The notes under the pieces were generated by a model. The model did not search any database. It had not been told where the DNA came from and was given only the letters and a program-made list of their open reading frames with translations. Position numbers and translations under genes: made by a program. Positions 25,223-38,165 of a stretch of 64,000 nucleotides of DNA are shown here, in pieces (position 1 is the stretch's first letter; every line of letters starts with the position of its first letter). Source of the DNA: Acanthopleura granulata (Eukaryota > Mollusca > Polyplacophora > Chitonida > Chitonidae); NCBI GenBank assembly GCA_016165875.1, contig JABBOT010000001.1, forward strand, positions 47,036,625 through 47,100,624, in the 5' to 3' direction.

Positions 25223-28200
25223 GCACCAATATTATGTTCAATGTGTGTGCTTAAGATTTTCAGTTAAGCCTATTCTGAACAGAAACCCTAATACGTATTA
25301 TTGACGCTTTTGCAAGCGTTGTTTTCTAAGCCCATCCATGTCCGCAAAAACGTCTTACGTGTAGATGATTATATAGTGCGGTACGGTAGAAAGCCATGAA
25401 GATATGCGCAATGTCAGTTTTTCTTGAAGAGTAAGGTGTGCCTGTATTGTTACGAGGCACAGGAAGTGTGGGTTCAATCCCGGTCATGGTTATTGGGAAT
25501 TTGTAGATTTCCGGCTTTGACTGTTCATATGGGTGACAATAAGCAATAGAGGGCACAGTGTCATCTTCGTTGATCATATAACTTGTCACCACCAATATGG
25601 TGATCAAATCTACGTCACAAAGTTTTTCAATAACCTCCCTAAGATCGGTGTTTTACCCCGGGCAGGCCATTTTCTTTTTCTACCGATAAAATTGTAAAAC
25701 CGTAAAAGTAAGGCTTTCTTTGGAATGACATGAAGCAACAACCAATCAATTAATGCCAGCTTCACAATTCCACAGTAATGGTGAACATGAACTCAGAGAC
25801 CCCATTGTACTCACATATTTAATATCCAGCCAGTATAAGCCTTTTTGATTCACAAAAAGGATGGCTTTAATAGTCTTGCAACATAAGACGATTTCACCAC
25901 AAAGGAACTCCTTGGACGTTCTGTTTATAGCTCGAGGAAGCCAACTTGGAGGCATATAGGCTTAAGGTCAGGCAGTACGCTTCAATTTCTAGAAAAACTG
26001 TTGAGTTTTGTGGGTTCGTTATGGCCGCCAAGTTTTTCTCCTACGACGACGTGGTCTGCAGTATCTTGCTGATTTAGGCTCTTGATGGACATATACGCCG
26101 CGGGCCAAATTCTCTCTGAATGAGGCTGGCAAGGTTTCCGGCCTTTTATTGTATTTCGTGCGAGTGTATACGTATCATAGTATATGGCATTGCCTACAAA
26201 GCGAGCGCTGTATCTTTCGTCCTCGGAACACGGCGTTTTGGCGAAGTCTCGCTGGCTTCCAAGAAAGCATTGATTTATGGTAAGTGACATGATTGCTTTC
26301 ATACAGCCCCAGTTTTCTTTCCGTGAAGAATCCAGTTAAGGGACAAATAACTTTCCTCCCTTCAGAAAATGAGCGGATCGGACATGACATCACTGTTAAG
26401 ACGTTCATTGAGCGAGCGGCAAATGGCATTAGAGCGCAGTATCCAGGGCGCGTGTAATGAAAGGTCGCACCTTGGGCACAGGACCAAGGTCTCGGGACAC
26501 TGATCGAACAAGTTCATCTCCTATGTGAAAAAAGGGCAGGGAAAGAAAAACGTCTCAGGAGAATAGGAATGAACTCTAATTGACAAGGTGGTTTGAACTG
26601 TCATGCAGCAGGGCGGAATCATAGTTCATACTGCACAATGGTCAGGAGTCCGCGAGATGGCAGTCAGATACTATAATCCCCCCCTGCCGAGGCAACGGGC
26701 AATAAAGGCAACCAGTGCTCCATGTGTGGCATCTACTGGACGTCATAAACTGCAAGTTATGGGGAAAACACATTTCCGGGTGGGGAACTAATTGACTTGA
26801 GGGGGTGACAAACGTTTCTCCCACCATGTGATAATTGGTATCCCTAGTAATAAGAATACGCTAATGTAATGCAACCCTCGACAACACGGCAGAAACCTTC
26901 AAAACTTTCCTTCAATTATTGCGAAATATTTTGTTCTTACCGTGTGAGTAGTGCCTTACTTGTATCATGTACATTTTTTTTCACTCTGTCGCTCTCGTTA
27001 AGTCATTGATAAGAGGTACTTGTACAATCGAAGTGCCATGCATGACTGTCATTTGATACAGAGTCACCAAATAAAAGGCCTGTCTTCAAACAGCTTTCAA
27101 ATGATCCTGAAAGGTACATGCGGCTTCACAGGGTCTTCCATAACGAGAGGGTATAAGTCTCGGGCACATGCCAGCGAACAATGTATTTTATATCGCTAAG
27201 TGGCACAATTAACGGGCGACATTTTCCAACAAGCGTGTGACCTTTACAAGGGCCATTGTCCGAAGCCATCACTACTTATGGCAAAATACCATTTCATGAC
27301 TTCGACTAAGTACAGTGGTTAAAAAGGTCCATAAGCTTCGTCACTGACCGAGTAGCTACGTGCAATGCGGAGTGTATCCAGGTACTGATACACTGTTTTG
27401 TGTTCAGAGATTATTTATATTCATGTTTATCCAATGTCAGCATCGCTGGAATCTTGAGAAGGAAGCGTTGAGAGCTGGTTTTGTTGCCCTCACCACACTA
27501 CGGAGCACCAATTGCTCGATATCTAACAGCAGAAGGCATAAGTATGGTTAAACTCCTCATTTACGCTCCAACAGGTATACCTTTGTTGTTTAGTATTGAC
27601 TCGTTCTGGTTGCCCTCGCAAGAACGTTTCCCTTACATAACCCTACAGGCACGCCCAGTATATAACGATCCTGTAATGGCGTCTGGATTACTACTGAATC
27701 CACACTTTTAGAAAACAAAAGTTCAGTTAGGGTGCTATAAAGAACCTTATGGTTCTATTCTGAAACCTAGGATGCTGTTGTAAACTTGATTTCTCCTCGG
27801 TGCGAATGTTCAGTGGTCGTGAATGGGGTTCTATTGCAAGTCGAACCCTCACCCTTCAAGTCAGATAAAATTCCGGACAGTGGACATAAGGGAAAAAAAT
27901 AAAATTTTTGACATATATGCAATGAATATTTAAAGTAGAAATATATCATCATCGCATGATCTCGTGTATCTGGTTGTCAGCGCCCTGGAAAAGGTAGCGG
28001 TCGTGAATTCCACTTAGGCCTAATAACATCCTGGTGCAACCTGTAACCTTTCATGATGCTAAACTGAGCCCTACTAAAGAGGTTCTATATAGTACTTTAC
28101 CGGATGCCACCACAGAGTCAAGGCATGGAACCTTGAAAGGTTCTTTGGGTGCACCTTCTTTTCTAAGAGTGCATATTACAAAACCTAGGAACAACCAATT

Positions 28201-28640
28201 AGACATCTTCCGGTGGTCTAACAACAGCTGTATTATCCAGTTATCGTATAGAATCAGGATTTGCTTTCCATAAGAACCAAAACTGCACAACGTATTAATA
28301 GGCATGCTTCCGCTTATTAAAATACATGCATGTTATGCAAATTAAGTCTTATAAGTATATGTTACATGAGTTATTCCTCTTCAGGAAAGTGAGAAGCAGC
28401 ATATGTTCTTTGAACTGTCAATCTACAGCAAAATCTAGATGATTTAACATATTTAGGTTGCAGGGCTACAGGTTAGTTGAGGTAAACCCCAGACACTTAC
28501 CCCAAGCGCTACGCCACTCTCAATATATTATCTCCGGTCGTTGACCTCAGATACTGGTGTACATGCAGACATGTGCTCTGCAGCCCTTCGCTTACACTTA
28601 ACTTGTAGGATTTTCTGTATTCTTTGGAAGGGGGAGGGGG
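25223..28640. other. No gene seen; one tRNA-like B box
   Basis: At about 25469 GGGTTCAATCCC marks a tRNA-derived fragment (+) of a SINE I could not match further. The short frame opposite it is the usual SINE artefact. Nothing else is recognisable. Confidence 0.4.
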
Positions 28641-28896
28641 TAAGGCTCCGTGGCTGAGGGGGATAGCGCGCTAGCGCGGCGTAATGACCCAGGTACCATT
28701 CACCAATGCAGTCGCGGTGAGTTCAAGTCCAGCTCATGCCAGCTTCCTCTCCGGTCGAAAGTAGGAAGGTCTGCCAGTAACCTGTATGATCGAGGGCTTC
28801 CCCCGGTTTTCTTGCACCATAACACTGGCCGCCGTTTTATAAGTGAAATGTTCTTGAGTACGGCGCAAAACACCAATCAAATAATTAAAATAAATG
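28641..28896 (+). mobile_element. Full-length SINE family 1
   Basis: Head: GGCTCCGTGGCTGAGGGGGA then TAGCGCGCTAGCGCGGCG. B-box region: GTGAGTTCAAGTCCAGC. The body and tail end CACCAATCAAATAATTAAAA. It is preceded by a G-rich run (GGAAGGGGGAGGGGG). No clear target-site duplication. Confidence 0.8.
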
Positions 28897-30780
28897 TATG
28901 CTTTGGAATTGTTGTTTCCATGACATAAGCCTCACACGGTAGAGGTTTGTGTCATTATGGTCAAAGGATTACCACGTTGGGGCGTATTTGCTCAGTAGAA
29001 GGTGAAACTCGGAAGTGTAGCCATATTCTCATAATTCTGGGTAGAAGTAATGATGGGATGTCATCATACAACAAATGTATGTGGAGAATCTGTGGGGTTG
29101 TGTATAGGTTAGTTAAAATTTTATCTTCTTAGTAACGTTCCCGTGATCATTTAATGTATTTAACCTGAAGTTTAATATACAAAAAGGCCTTAAAATGATA
29201 CTTTTTATGCCAACATTAATTTTTTTTCTGAAAAGAAATTAATCACACAGTTACAAGTAGAACATTACTGAACTAAAGTTTTCAATAACGTCTCCTGTAG
29301 GTGAATATAAGGGGAACAGGGACATGTGACGTCACAGAAGCTTGCTGGTGGCAGTATGGACCATTAAGTACACCTTAGAATTCTAACATTCAACTCCTGT
29401 TAATTCAGTGAAACAAAATCTAAAAACTGGGCATATTTTTAAACACAGGCCTGTTTCATTTAAATTTCTTACGCAGTTTTAGGCTTAATAATGATGTTTG
29501 TATGGCGACTATATTGACACACATCAAGTTTGGTGTGTAAAAATGCACGTGGATGCCTATGACGTGGATGAATTCATCATCCGCAAACAAATTGTGTCTT
29601 TTCATAAATTCTAAACCTTAGATGAAATATAGTATATGAAAACGTGCACCGTGTGTGTACACACTGTTAATGCAGAGTTACAGCTATACCGCAATACAAG
29701 CCAAAATGGCAGCTCCATTTAGATGTAACACTTGAAGAATACACTCACATAACATGGGGTATAACTTTTAATTCGAACGACCGAATAAGATGCATTTGTG
29801 TTGACAGTGTGGAGACGATAATTTACTGGATGGTTAAGGACATTCGGAGCATGTTTTTGACAAAACGCAGCCGCTCACGGGTGTTCCGAGTCACTTCTGG
29901 TTCACCGGATTTGGTTAGATTCATTTCTGCTCTCTTTGAAATCATAATGATGTGTGACATTGCCTCTTTATTTAGATGGACTTGAGTCTGCAATAGGAGT
30001 TAATGCTGGCTAACAGGCCCATTCTGTAGAGAGAAATACTGACCAGTGATCACCGGGATGTCCGTCCCCAAGGGCAACCAGGCCAAAGAGTCAGAATCTT
30101 CATCCCATTGCCCCACATTTCTTCTACGCAGATCAAACTTCCGATGTAGTTACATCGCTTAATGGTCGACTCCGGCAGAAACAAGGGCTCAGGGAGAACA
30201 GGCCCACCATGCACTAAGTGAACGCGTCTAACGTATTGGTACTACAGAAAATCTATATATTGAGCTGTTGCATGTTCGAGTTGTTCACATCTCTGTTTTT
30301 GTATATATTGTATGTAAACGCGCGGTAACTATATAGCCTTTCTCAACATTCAGTAACTCAATAACTATAATTACAATAGATCACTGGATATCAATTACAA
30401 ATGATTAATTTCACATGAGTGAAGAAATAAATGGATCTAAATAACAAAAAATGTAAAAAAAAATGAAAATTATAGTCAATCGGTCAGTCGTATATATAAC
30501 TGACATTAGCAGCAAGATATGTCGGTTCATATAGATCTGCTTCAGACCAGGCAGTGACTGTTTTTGTTATGTTTCATCGTTTTTAGTTGTGTGGTAGAGA
30601 TAAGGTGATGTGTATTATATTAAATAGGCCTAGCGGCCCCGCACTCTTCCCCGCACTCATACTTGTACATGGCCACGTCTTGTTAGGTTTTAACCCCAAC
30701 ATCGTGAATCATATTTTATGTTATTTATTTATTATTTATGTTTTACTAACTATTTTAAACTCGTTGGTTAATGTTCATGT

Positions 30781-30830
<50 letters not shown>

Positions 30831-33588
30831 TGAATTGCGGCCTATATGCACTGCCCTATGTAGCTATTTAATCTATTAATGGTTTCCGAAGACTCTATAT
30901 ATGGATAGTGAGTCAGGTGAGGCGATTCCGGAAAACCCCTCCCGTCTCGGCACATGTTCCGTTAGCTTCACATTGAGGTTAACCGACATATACAGGCCTA
31001 CATGGCCACGGAGTTCGAGTACGAGACAAGTGGACACAAATGTTACGCTTCATACATGTGGTTAATCGGCTCTGAAGTGACACATACACGACTGAGCTTC
31101 ATACGTGCAAAACCCTCGCGGCGCTCATCGAAGTACACACACCATGCAGCAAAATGACGAGACAGAAGCGTGAAAGCTTAATAGTTCAAATGTTATCAGT
31201 TGTAACGTATATAAATATAGCTCTTCTGAAATGAAGTAGTAAAACTTATCTTAGCAATGGCGAATTACATAGCACTATATACTATAATAATACATGTACA
31301 CTTGTATACCAAAGTCGAAGCGCACAATTTGGCGTATGATATCTATTTACCTCATGCATTCCGCCATCAGCGGCTGGATGAATTCCAATATACATAATTA
31401 TTCAAGTGATGTAAGGTTGTTCTATAGACAAAAAAGTAATCAGGTTTAGACATGATTACTTAAATGTTACCTTAATCTATTCGCTGAGATGGCACGCAAG
31501 CTGGATTCAAATATCTTGCATGGACTTTACATGGAATTACATGAATTCTTTCAACAATGAAATGAGCTGTTCGACTTTGATCTCGGAACAGGTGAATCTC
31601 TTTAGGAATGCTTACATGCGTCAAGATCCCAAAGAGAATTCATTTCATGGATTTAATTTTTTTCACAACAAAATGAACTTTTCGACTTTCATTTCAAAAC
31701 AGGTGGATCTCTTTAGGGTTTGCGCCACGAACCCAAAGACAGTTGCTCGATCGCAAAACAAGATTAACTGATAGGCACAGACATACAGACAAAGAAGGTA
31801 TGTATACAGCTAAGATGGTTCCTATCAGCTTAACGATTTGCATGAATAATGATTGCTGTGTCAAGACAGGTGAGAAAGATAAATCCGCTAGTTTTGAAAT
31901 TGCATTGACAGATCATTATAGGGTATATAGCTCTACACAATAAATAACAGCAGGGCTGACATCTAACTGACCGAGAAGGTGCGCTATGACTTTTGCTCAG
32001 GAAAGGATATCATGTTACTCCGAGCAGAACATGCAACACAGGAATTCTAACCTGTAGATGGAGATCTGCGAGAACCAAGGAATTCCTTTCGCTCAGTTTC
32101 CGGTTGAGAAGAAAGAATACAGTAGTTATAGAGAAATCTAGGTTACCTACAAAACAAGACCATGTAAGACAGGCCAAAGGAGATTACACAAGCTGGTCAT
32201 TTCCAGAAATGATTAAACCACTCAGTGACCGTATACGTGTAGTATCGCGTCTCGCCGTTTTAACGAACAGTTAAAGCTAGCCAAGGGGACGAAACCATGT
32301 GATACCATTCCGTCGAGGGCGTACTATACAAAGCTATTCGTTCAGACTGCAGAAAACATATTCACTGCTGGATGTATTTATCAAAGTGATGTTTGTATGT
32401 TTATCTGAAGGTGAATAGTTTCTCACGCTCCTTGCTCCAGTGGGCTAATCCTGGAATGTTTAACACATGTCTCCTGCTATTTAAAGAGTAGGATAAGCTA
32501 ACCCATGCATCTTTACTTGCTGGATCTACCAACGCCTGCATTAACGATGAACATTTCTTACAGCGCAGAATGGCCGCAAATTGAAGTAAATAAGTACCAG
32601 AAACCCCAAAGAAAAACATATCTATAAAAAATATGTGTAGCGTATATTTTTTGCAGGTGGATGAAGGGGGGGGGGTTCAACAGGTCATTTAAATGCATGT
32701 ATACATAACTTCACGAATGAACATGTCTTTGATTGAATCACAAGAATCTTGTTTGTAGGTGAACATGAAAAGAGAAACTTCGACCCGATGGCAACGTCCT
32801 GAACGTTATCAATGTGTTTGTCGAAGCTCACTATATACTGTATATTCTACATTTCACTAATCCCTTAAAATTCGCCACAATAACATTGTATGATACCGTT
32901 TATTACATCTTGCCTGCATTCTGTTGAACTGTTTCGACAATGTTCGTATAACTGAAGCCGTGAAGCAAACATATATACCTGGCTTAGCCTATAGAAACAG
33001 TATACTTTGGTGCTCAATTTGGTGGGACCCACGCAAGCAAAGAGTATGGGGTGGGCCAAAAAAGACAAAAAAAACAAAAAAAAAACCGTAATTCTCTTAA
33101 ATTCATACACACATTATTGATGGATATTAAACAGCTTTCATGACTGTCACAATTTCAGCAGATAAACTACAATTAAAACAGCGAAGAAGGGTGTCCATTA
33201 ATATCCATTATACAATGTGTCTGAAATAACAAAGTTTTGCCATTGTAACATTTGGAATAATTGCATATATTTAAAGATGGTTATAGTGTTTTTCTTCATG
33301 ACCCATCCGATATAGGTTAATGACTCATGGGGGCCATTGTCCTTCAAAAGAATGACATTACTTGCCAGAATCATTCTATTGCAAGTTGTTTGTGCACAGG
33401 TCTGCCGGGTACCTTGTTGGAGTTTTTCTTCATCCTTGCCTGACAGAGTTTATCATCGAGATATCATGGGAATTTGGCTTAAAACACCTATCCGAAGAAC
33501 ACTGAAAAAATACAAATACACTGACGGTGTGATCTCTAATTTATGTCAAAATCATCACTCAGTCACAACTTGGGCTACGCTAAAAAAT
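28897..33588. other. No gene seen; microsatellite and a diverged tandem duplication
   Basis: A (TA)n tract occupies 30783-30829. Two diverged tandem copies of about 105 bp lie at about 31537-31742, each with TTCGACTTT, GAACAGGTG/AAACAGGTG and ATCTCTTTAGG; together they keep one 83-codon frame open. The remainder is non-coding by eye. Confidence 0.45.
30783..30829. repeat. (TA)n microsatellite
   Basis: Uninterrupted TA dinucleotides following AGG and ending before CTGAATTGCGG. The YIYIYI translation across it is meaningless. Confidence 0.95.
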
Positions 33589-33721
33589 CTTTTCTTATTT
33601 GAGGGTTGACAGATTGCCTTTCAGTTGATCTAACGGAGTAATTCCTTATTACGTTATGAGGAAGGGTTAATGCGTTAGACCACCGGAAAGACAATCCGCC
33701 ATCCCTCAAATAACGGAAAAG
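33589..33721. mobile_element. Palindromic MITE, copy A
   Basis: The left arm CTTTTCTTATTTGAGGGTTG then ACAGATTGCCTTTC mirrors the right arm on the - strand, CTTTTCCGTTATTTGAGGGA then TGGCGGATTGTCTTTCC. The pairing extends inward past CTAACG. The same family occurs at 35926-36090, which confirms a mobile repeat rather than a chance palindrome. Confidence 0.7.
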
Positions 33722-35925
33722 GCGGAAGATTTTTTGAAATAGAGAATAATGCACAGAAACTCCCTGATTACCATAACCACTGCTCTCATGGATAGTGAAT
33801 ACAATAAAATACGCCAAGAGTCTGATGAATGGGCATTCTTTCACTTCTTATTCAAAGACGCATATTTTGGGTATTTAATATACCTTCACCGTAGGTGCAA
33901 TGTCCACCATGTGTTCGTGAAGAAGAAAGTCGAGACAGCCCGTTGGCCAAGAATGTGTGTACAGCCTGATGCTGGCGCCATTACATATATACAGCTCGGT
34001 CAAAAATATGTTAAGCAACCTGCAGAAATTCTGTAATAACAATTTTTCGTTCTTGGCATTACCATATTACTGACAAACTGATGTCACAGAAAAGAATGTG
34101 TGCTAGAGGTACACATTCGTGTGTACCACCATACACAATTAGGTCTATGTTTCTCTCAAGTACACAAGTTGTACCTCTAGAACATAAAAGATGTATAGAT
34201 GTAATTTTTGCTACAGAGTGGCACACAGTTGTAGGAGGATCTACATCCACTTGGATTTTGGCCCGGTTAGCAATTAAATGATGAGCAGAATACTGAACGG
34301 TAGAGAACACTGATTATCATTTTGTGACCCCACACACTGCATTGAATCTTAAGGGATCTTATTCTCGAAATCCCAGAATCTCACGTCATTCTCACTTGAA
34401 CAGGAATTGCCTTTTTATACGCAGTTAAATGTTGTATTGATCAAAAGATGGCAGGTCAGGTTAGCACTGAGCATAATATCGGCTTTGAAGTCACGAAATA
34501 ACACCCGACTCCACTTGGAACTAAAGCCACGTTTAGCTCCCGATAGGACGAACGCCCTAAGCACTCAGCCATCTCAATGTTGTCTTTAACTTATCTATGC
34601 TTTAAGTTAAAGAATGTCTCAACTGATTCCAAGAATAAAACATTACATCGACAGGAAATGTGTGAGGTTTAGCCTTTTCTTTCATTTGCCAGGAATGCTG
34701 AAGTGATACCACAGTTGTATTTGACGTGAATTTTGACGAGGGGTTATGTGCGGCCTAATTACAAATCAGAAGACTCAGTCTTGTCTGCTCGGTATTTCAC
34801 ATATGGACCGCCCAAACACGCTTTGTGTGCCAAGATACCGTTTTGGCGAGACATTCTAGTGGGGCGATGCCGTTTAAGGCCATGAACTAGGTTACCACTG
34901 GCGTCCAAATGGTCATCGATTCAGGAATAATTGATTAACAGTGATGCGAAGGATCAATTTGCCAATTGTCCTTGCTGCGGTAAAGTCCCCTTGCTGATGC
35001 TTCTATTAACCATAAATATCTCTGGGTAGGGTAAAGACAGCCGAGAGTTGAATGCAAATGGGCCAATAGATTCCTATAACCGCATTTGGGTAAGGAATCT
35101 TGGCAGAGTGCATATCGACAACGCCATAAAAGAATTCCATGGAGTGTCCGAGTTAAATGCGACACTGATTAGCTCCGTTGTACAGTGATCCGCACGCCAA
35201 TGGTTGCTGGAATATATCTGAGCAGCCGATGTTAGGATATCGGAGGGATTTCCAGATGTCAACACCTTGGTTATCGCCCTCTAACAGGCCCATTCAGTTT
35301 TCTACGAACGCCAATGGTGTCTTACCGAGTGAACTCAACACCTCAGCTATCTTTTTTTTTGTCTGAATTTGGTTTACATCTAATGTTCAAAAGCTTCAAT
35401 ACTATAGCTTGCTTATAATGCCCCTTGCAATAATATCCATTACCAATGTGTCAGTACCGGCATGCTTAGTCCTGTAGTTGCCTATCTGCAAACAAGCGTC
35501 TTACCCAAGTTGTCGCAATACTTTAAGTGTCTACGAAACACCACAAGTGCCGCCATATTTAGTATACTTACGGAATTCACGTCTGCCCGAGGGTAGGTGT
35601 AAATTTGAACCAAACTTTATATCAAGTCGCAGCTACTCCAGCTTTGTAAGACGGTCAGTTTTTCCTGCGACACACGTCCGATAGGCTTACACCCAGTCGT
35701 AGCCTTACTCCAGCTTTGTAAGACGGGCCCCATGGTACCACGTAGGCCTACGCACAACGCCTCACTCAGTAAGAGTGCTGACCACGATCCGACTTATGCT
35801 TGGTCTATAGTGTTGAACTAAACCAGGAAGGCAGGAGACAAAGAATTTTTTTTAAGTTTTAAAAATGGTATTGAGCAGATCGATTCAGATCTTCCACTAA
35901 TATACGAATACAGACGCTCCCTCTT
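33722..35925. other. No gene seen; hairpin and tRNA-like remnant
   Basis: A nested inverted repeat lies at 34103-34180. A tRNA-like remnant lies at about 34512-34576 on the - strand (GAGATGGCTGAGTGCTTAGG then GCGTTCGTCC, A-box-like). Its B-box region is degraded, so it is probably a SINE head or pseudo-tRNA. No exon supported. Confidence 0.4.
34103..34180. repeat. Nested inverted repeats (hairpin)
   Basis: GGTACACATTCGTGTGTACC at 34108-34127 is a perfect 8-bp stem with a TTCG loop. CTAGAGGTACA at 34103-34113 is also perfectly inverted at 34170-34180 (TGTACCTCTAG). The two pairings share the same bases and exclude each other. Confidence 0.7.
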
Positions 35926-36090
35926 CCGTCAAATCCGTTGAGGGATGATGAATTGCATTTCCGATAATCTAATTAATACGTTCCTTATAACGAATTAATT
36001 CATTGCTGATAACGAATGAATCCGTAATGGAATAAACCGGTATATCAAAGGAAATGCAATCCGTCATCCCTCAAATAATGGATTTAACGG
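35926..36090. mobile_element. Palindromic MITE, copy B
   Basis: Left arm: CCGTCAAATCCGTTGAGGGA then TGATGAATTGCATTTCC. Right arm on the - strand: CCGTTAAATCCATTATTTGA then GGGATGACGGATTGCATTTCC. Same family as 33589-33721. The left arm has lost four bases (ATTT) next to GAGGG. A family 1 SINE begins 9 bp beyond its right end. Confidence 0.72.
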
Positions 36091-36098
36091 ATCATCCT

Positions 36099-36313
36099 AT
36101 TTATTTATTTATTTACTTGATCGGTGTTTTACGCAGTACTCAAGAATATTTCACTATAACACGGCGGCCAACATTATGGTGAGAGCAAACTGGGCAGAAC
36201 CGGGAGAAAACCCACGACCATACGCAGAATGCTGGCAGACCTTTCCACATACGGCCGGAGAGGAAGCCAGCACAAGCTGGACTTGAACTCACAGCCACCA
36301 CACTGGTCGGAGG
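36099..36313 (-). mobile_element. SINE family 1, lacking the 5' head end
   Basis: The + strand starts TTATTTATTTATTTACTTGA, then TCGGTGTTTTACGCAGTACT. It runs through CACGACCATACGCAGAATGC and GGCCGGAGAGGAAGCCAGCA to the B-box region GGACTTGAACTCACAGC. It stops before the A box. Confidence 0.8.
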
Positions 36314-36540
36314 GATGATCTTTTAATGGCTCTAAATATAAATATGCAGTAAGTTGTTTAATATTTTTTGGCTTTTTGGCTGGTTGAGATGGTTCTTATT
36401 CAATCGCTAAGTGGTCTAAACCAATCGGTTCAATGGAAGTCTTGGACAGGGGAACTTTACATACCGGTACAGATTCTCCTTCTTTCACTGCTTCCTGCGG
36501 GCCCTCAAAATAAGTAGTCGACAGTGCTCTCTTCTGTGAC

Positions 36541-36604
36541 TTTTTATATGGAATATCGGTCATTGTAACATTATTGGTCAAAAAGTGATACAACATCGGT
36601 TGGA
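36541..36604. mobile_element. Solo end of the 13.46-kb MITE family
   Basis: Contains ATATCGGTCATTGTAACATT then ATTGGTCAAAAAGTGATACA and ATCGGTTGG. This matches the right end of the element at 13457-13711 with a few substitutions. No matching left end was found nearby. Confidence 0.6.
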
Positions 36605-36766
36605 TAAGTACTACAGGATTGATATTTATTGCATGAAATGATACGACTCAAGGCCTCTGAAAGCTGTAGATTGCCTGTACAGGGAGACTACTTTGCATCG
36701 ACCATCATCATATTGAAGAAGATTAGCCTCCCCTGTTCAGACATTTCCGCCCAAATTAGTGGCTCT

Positions 36767-36870
36767 TTATTTAACTGGTTTTTCGCTATGACGGCCGCAA
36801 GCATTATGGTGGGAGGAAACTGGGCAGAGCCAAAGGGATACCTCCATGTAAATCTCCACCAGTAAGCACT
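36767..36870 (-). mobile_element. SINE family 1 fragment
   Basis: The + strand carries CTGGTTTTTCGCTATGACGG, then GCATTATGGTGGGAGGAAAC and TGGGCAGAGCC. This is the inverted central body, with diverged ends. Confidence 0.6.
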
Positions 36871-37769
36871 GTGGACCGCTTAGGAACACTCCGGACAGAA
36901 GAAAAATGGGATCGAGGGGATCCAGAAATTGTCCAAGAATCAGTGGGTTTTGAACCCTCACCTCACCACTGAAAGGAAAGCACCTTAACCACTTGGTCAG
37001 TGTGTTTAGAGTGTACAAATTCCCGGGGGAACATGACACTAAACGAGTGGAGCACTCTTTTGTTCTCGTCTGTAATACATGTTCACAGTTTCTCTATAGC
37101 TGTACCTGAAAAACAAGGAGTTGGCCCACAAGCACTGCGTCCCAACAGCCGAGAATGATTTGAGAGCTGGACAGGAATGGACTTCAGGTGTCTGGATGTG
37201 AAATGTTCACTGGCATTATGATCTACATGCTAACAATTATGCTTCAAATGTGCCTCTGTAGAGACTGTTAAGGAGTCATGAGGAAGGTGCAAAATATCAC
37301 AACTTGTTATAATTCTGGTAAAAACAAATACATGTATGTTTGAAAAAAAAAGAAGAAAACCACAACATATATAAAATAAGACCAATATGAGAAACAATCT
37401 GGGCACACTGCAAGGTAAGGCGTCATTAGAAAGAAAAAAAGGGATGTCTACCTGTATATATATTTACATGCATACATATTCATAACAATATTCAATGTTA
37501 GTATCCACATCTAAAACACAATTTTTTTCTCTTTGTGGAAAGAGCATATGCATGTATGATAAACAAGTAAAAATCCAGTCACTGATGCCATTACAGAGTC
37601 AGTGAAAATGTGATACACAGTGTCTATCAGCAGGTGTATACCATCAATGGAACTTGGAATAAAGAAGTCATACAAGTAACTTCTTGTGATTTGTATCCAC
37701 TTTTTACAGTTATGAGCAAAAAGTAATATGATTAAACAATGATCAAATAGACTTTGTCATGAACTGACA

Positions 37770-38165
37770 AAATTGATAGTGAACTGGCCCCTGTTCCACA
37801 AACTGTTAGTAAACTGGTCCCCATTCCACAGTGATTGTGAACTGGTTCCTGTTCCACAAAGTGAATATGAACTGGTCATTGTTCCACAGAGTGACTGTGA
37901 ACTGGTCATTGTTCCAGAAAGTGACTGTGAACTGACCCCTGTTCCATAAAGTGATTGTGAACCAGTCCCTTTTCCACAAAGTGATTGTGAACCGGTCCCT
38001 GTTCCACAAAGTGACTATGAACTGAGCCTTGATCCACCCAGTAAACTGGTCCCCGTTCCACAAAGTGATTGTGGGCTGGTCTCTGCACTGTATAGAGATT
38101 GTGAATCTGTCCCTGTTTCACAAAGTGCTTGTGAACGGGTCAGGTTCCACAGTGACTGTGATCTG
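37770..38165. repeat. Minisatellite, 30-bp unit
   Basis: About 13 units of GTGAACTGGTCCCTGTTCCA plus CAAAGTGATT, each near 30 bp, with substitutions and some shortened copies. All three - strand frames stay open because the period is a multiple of three. The resulting frames are rejected as genes. Confidence 0.88.

Larger units (their letters stand above)
36314..37769. other. No gene seen; repeat fragments
   Basis: Holds a solo MITE end (36541-36604, matching 13620-13711), a diverged family 1 SINE fragment (36767-36870, -) and a tRNA-Ser-like head at about 36944-37003 on the - strand (CACTGACCAAGTGGTTAAGG, GAGGGTTCAAAACCC). The rest to 37769 is AT-rich and unremarkable. Confidence 0.5.

Noticed and set aside
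34512..34576. Possible tRNA-Ser/Leu gene on the - strand
   Set aside because: The A-box-like part is good, but the B box and acceptor stem are degraded. More likely a SINE remnant.
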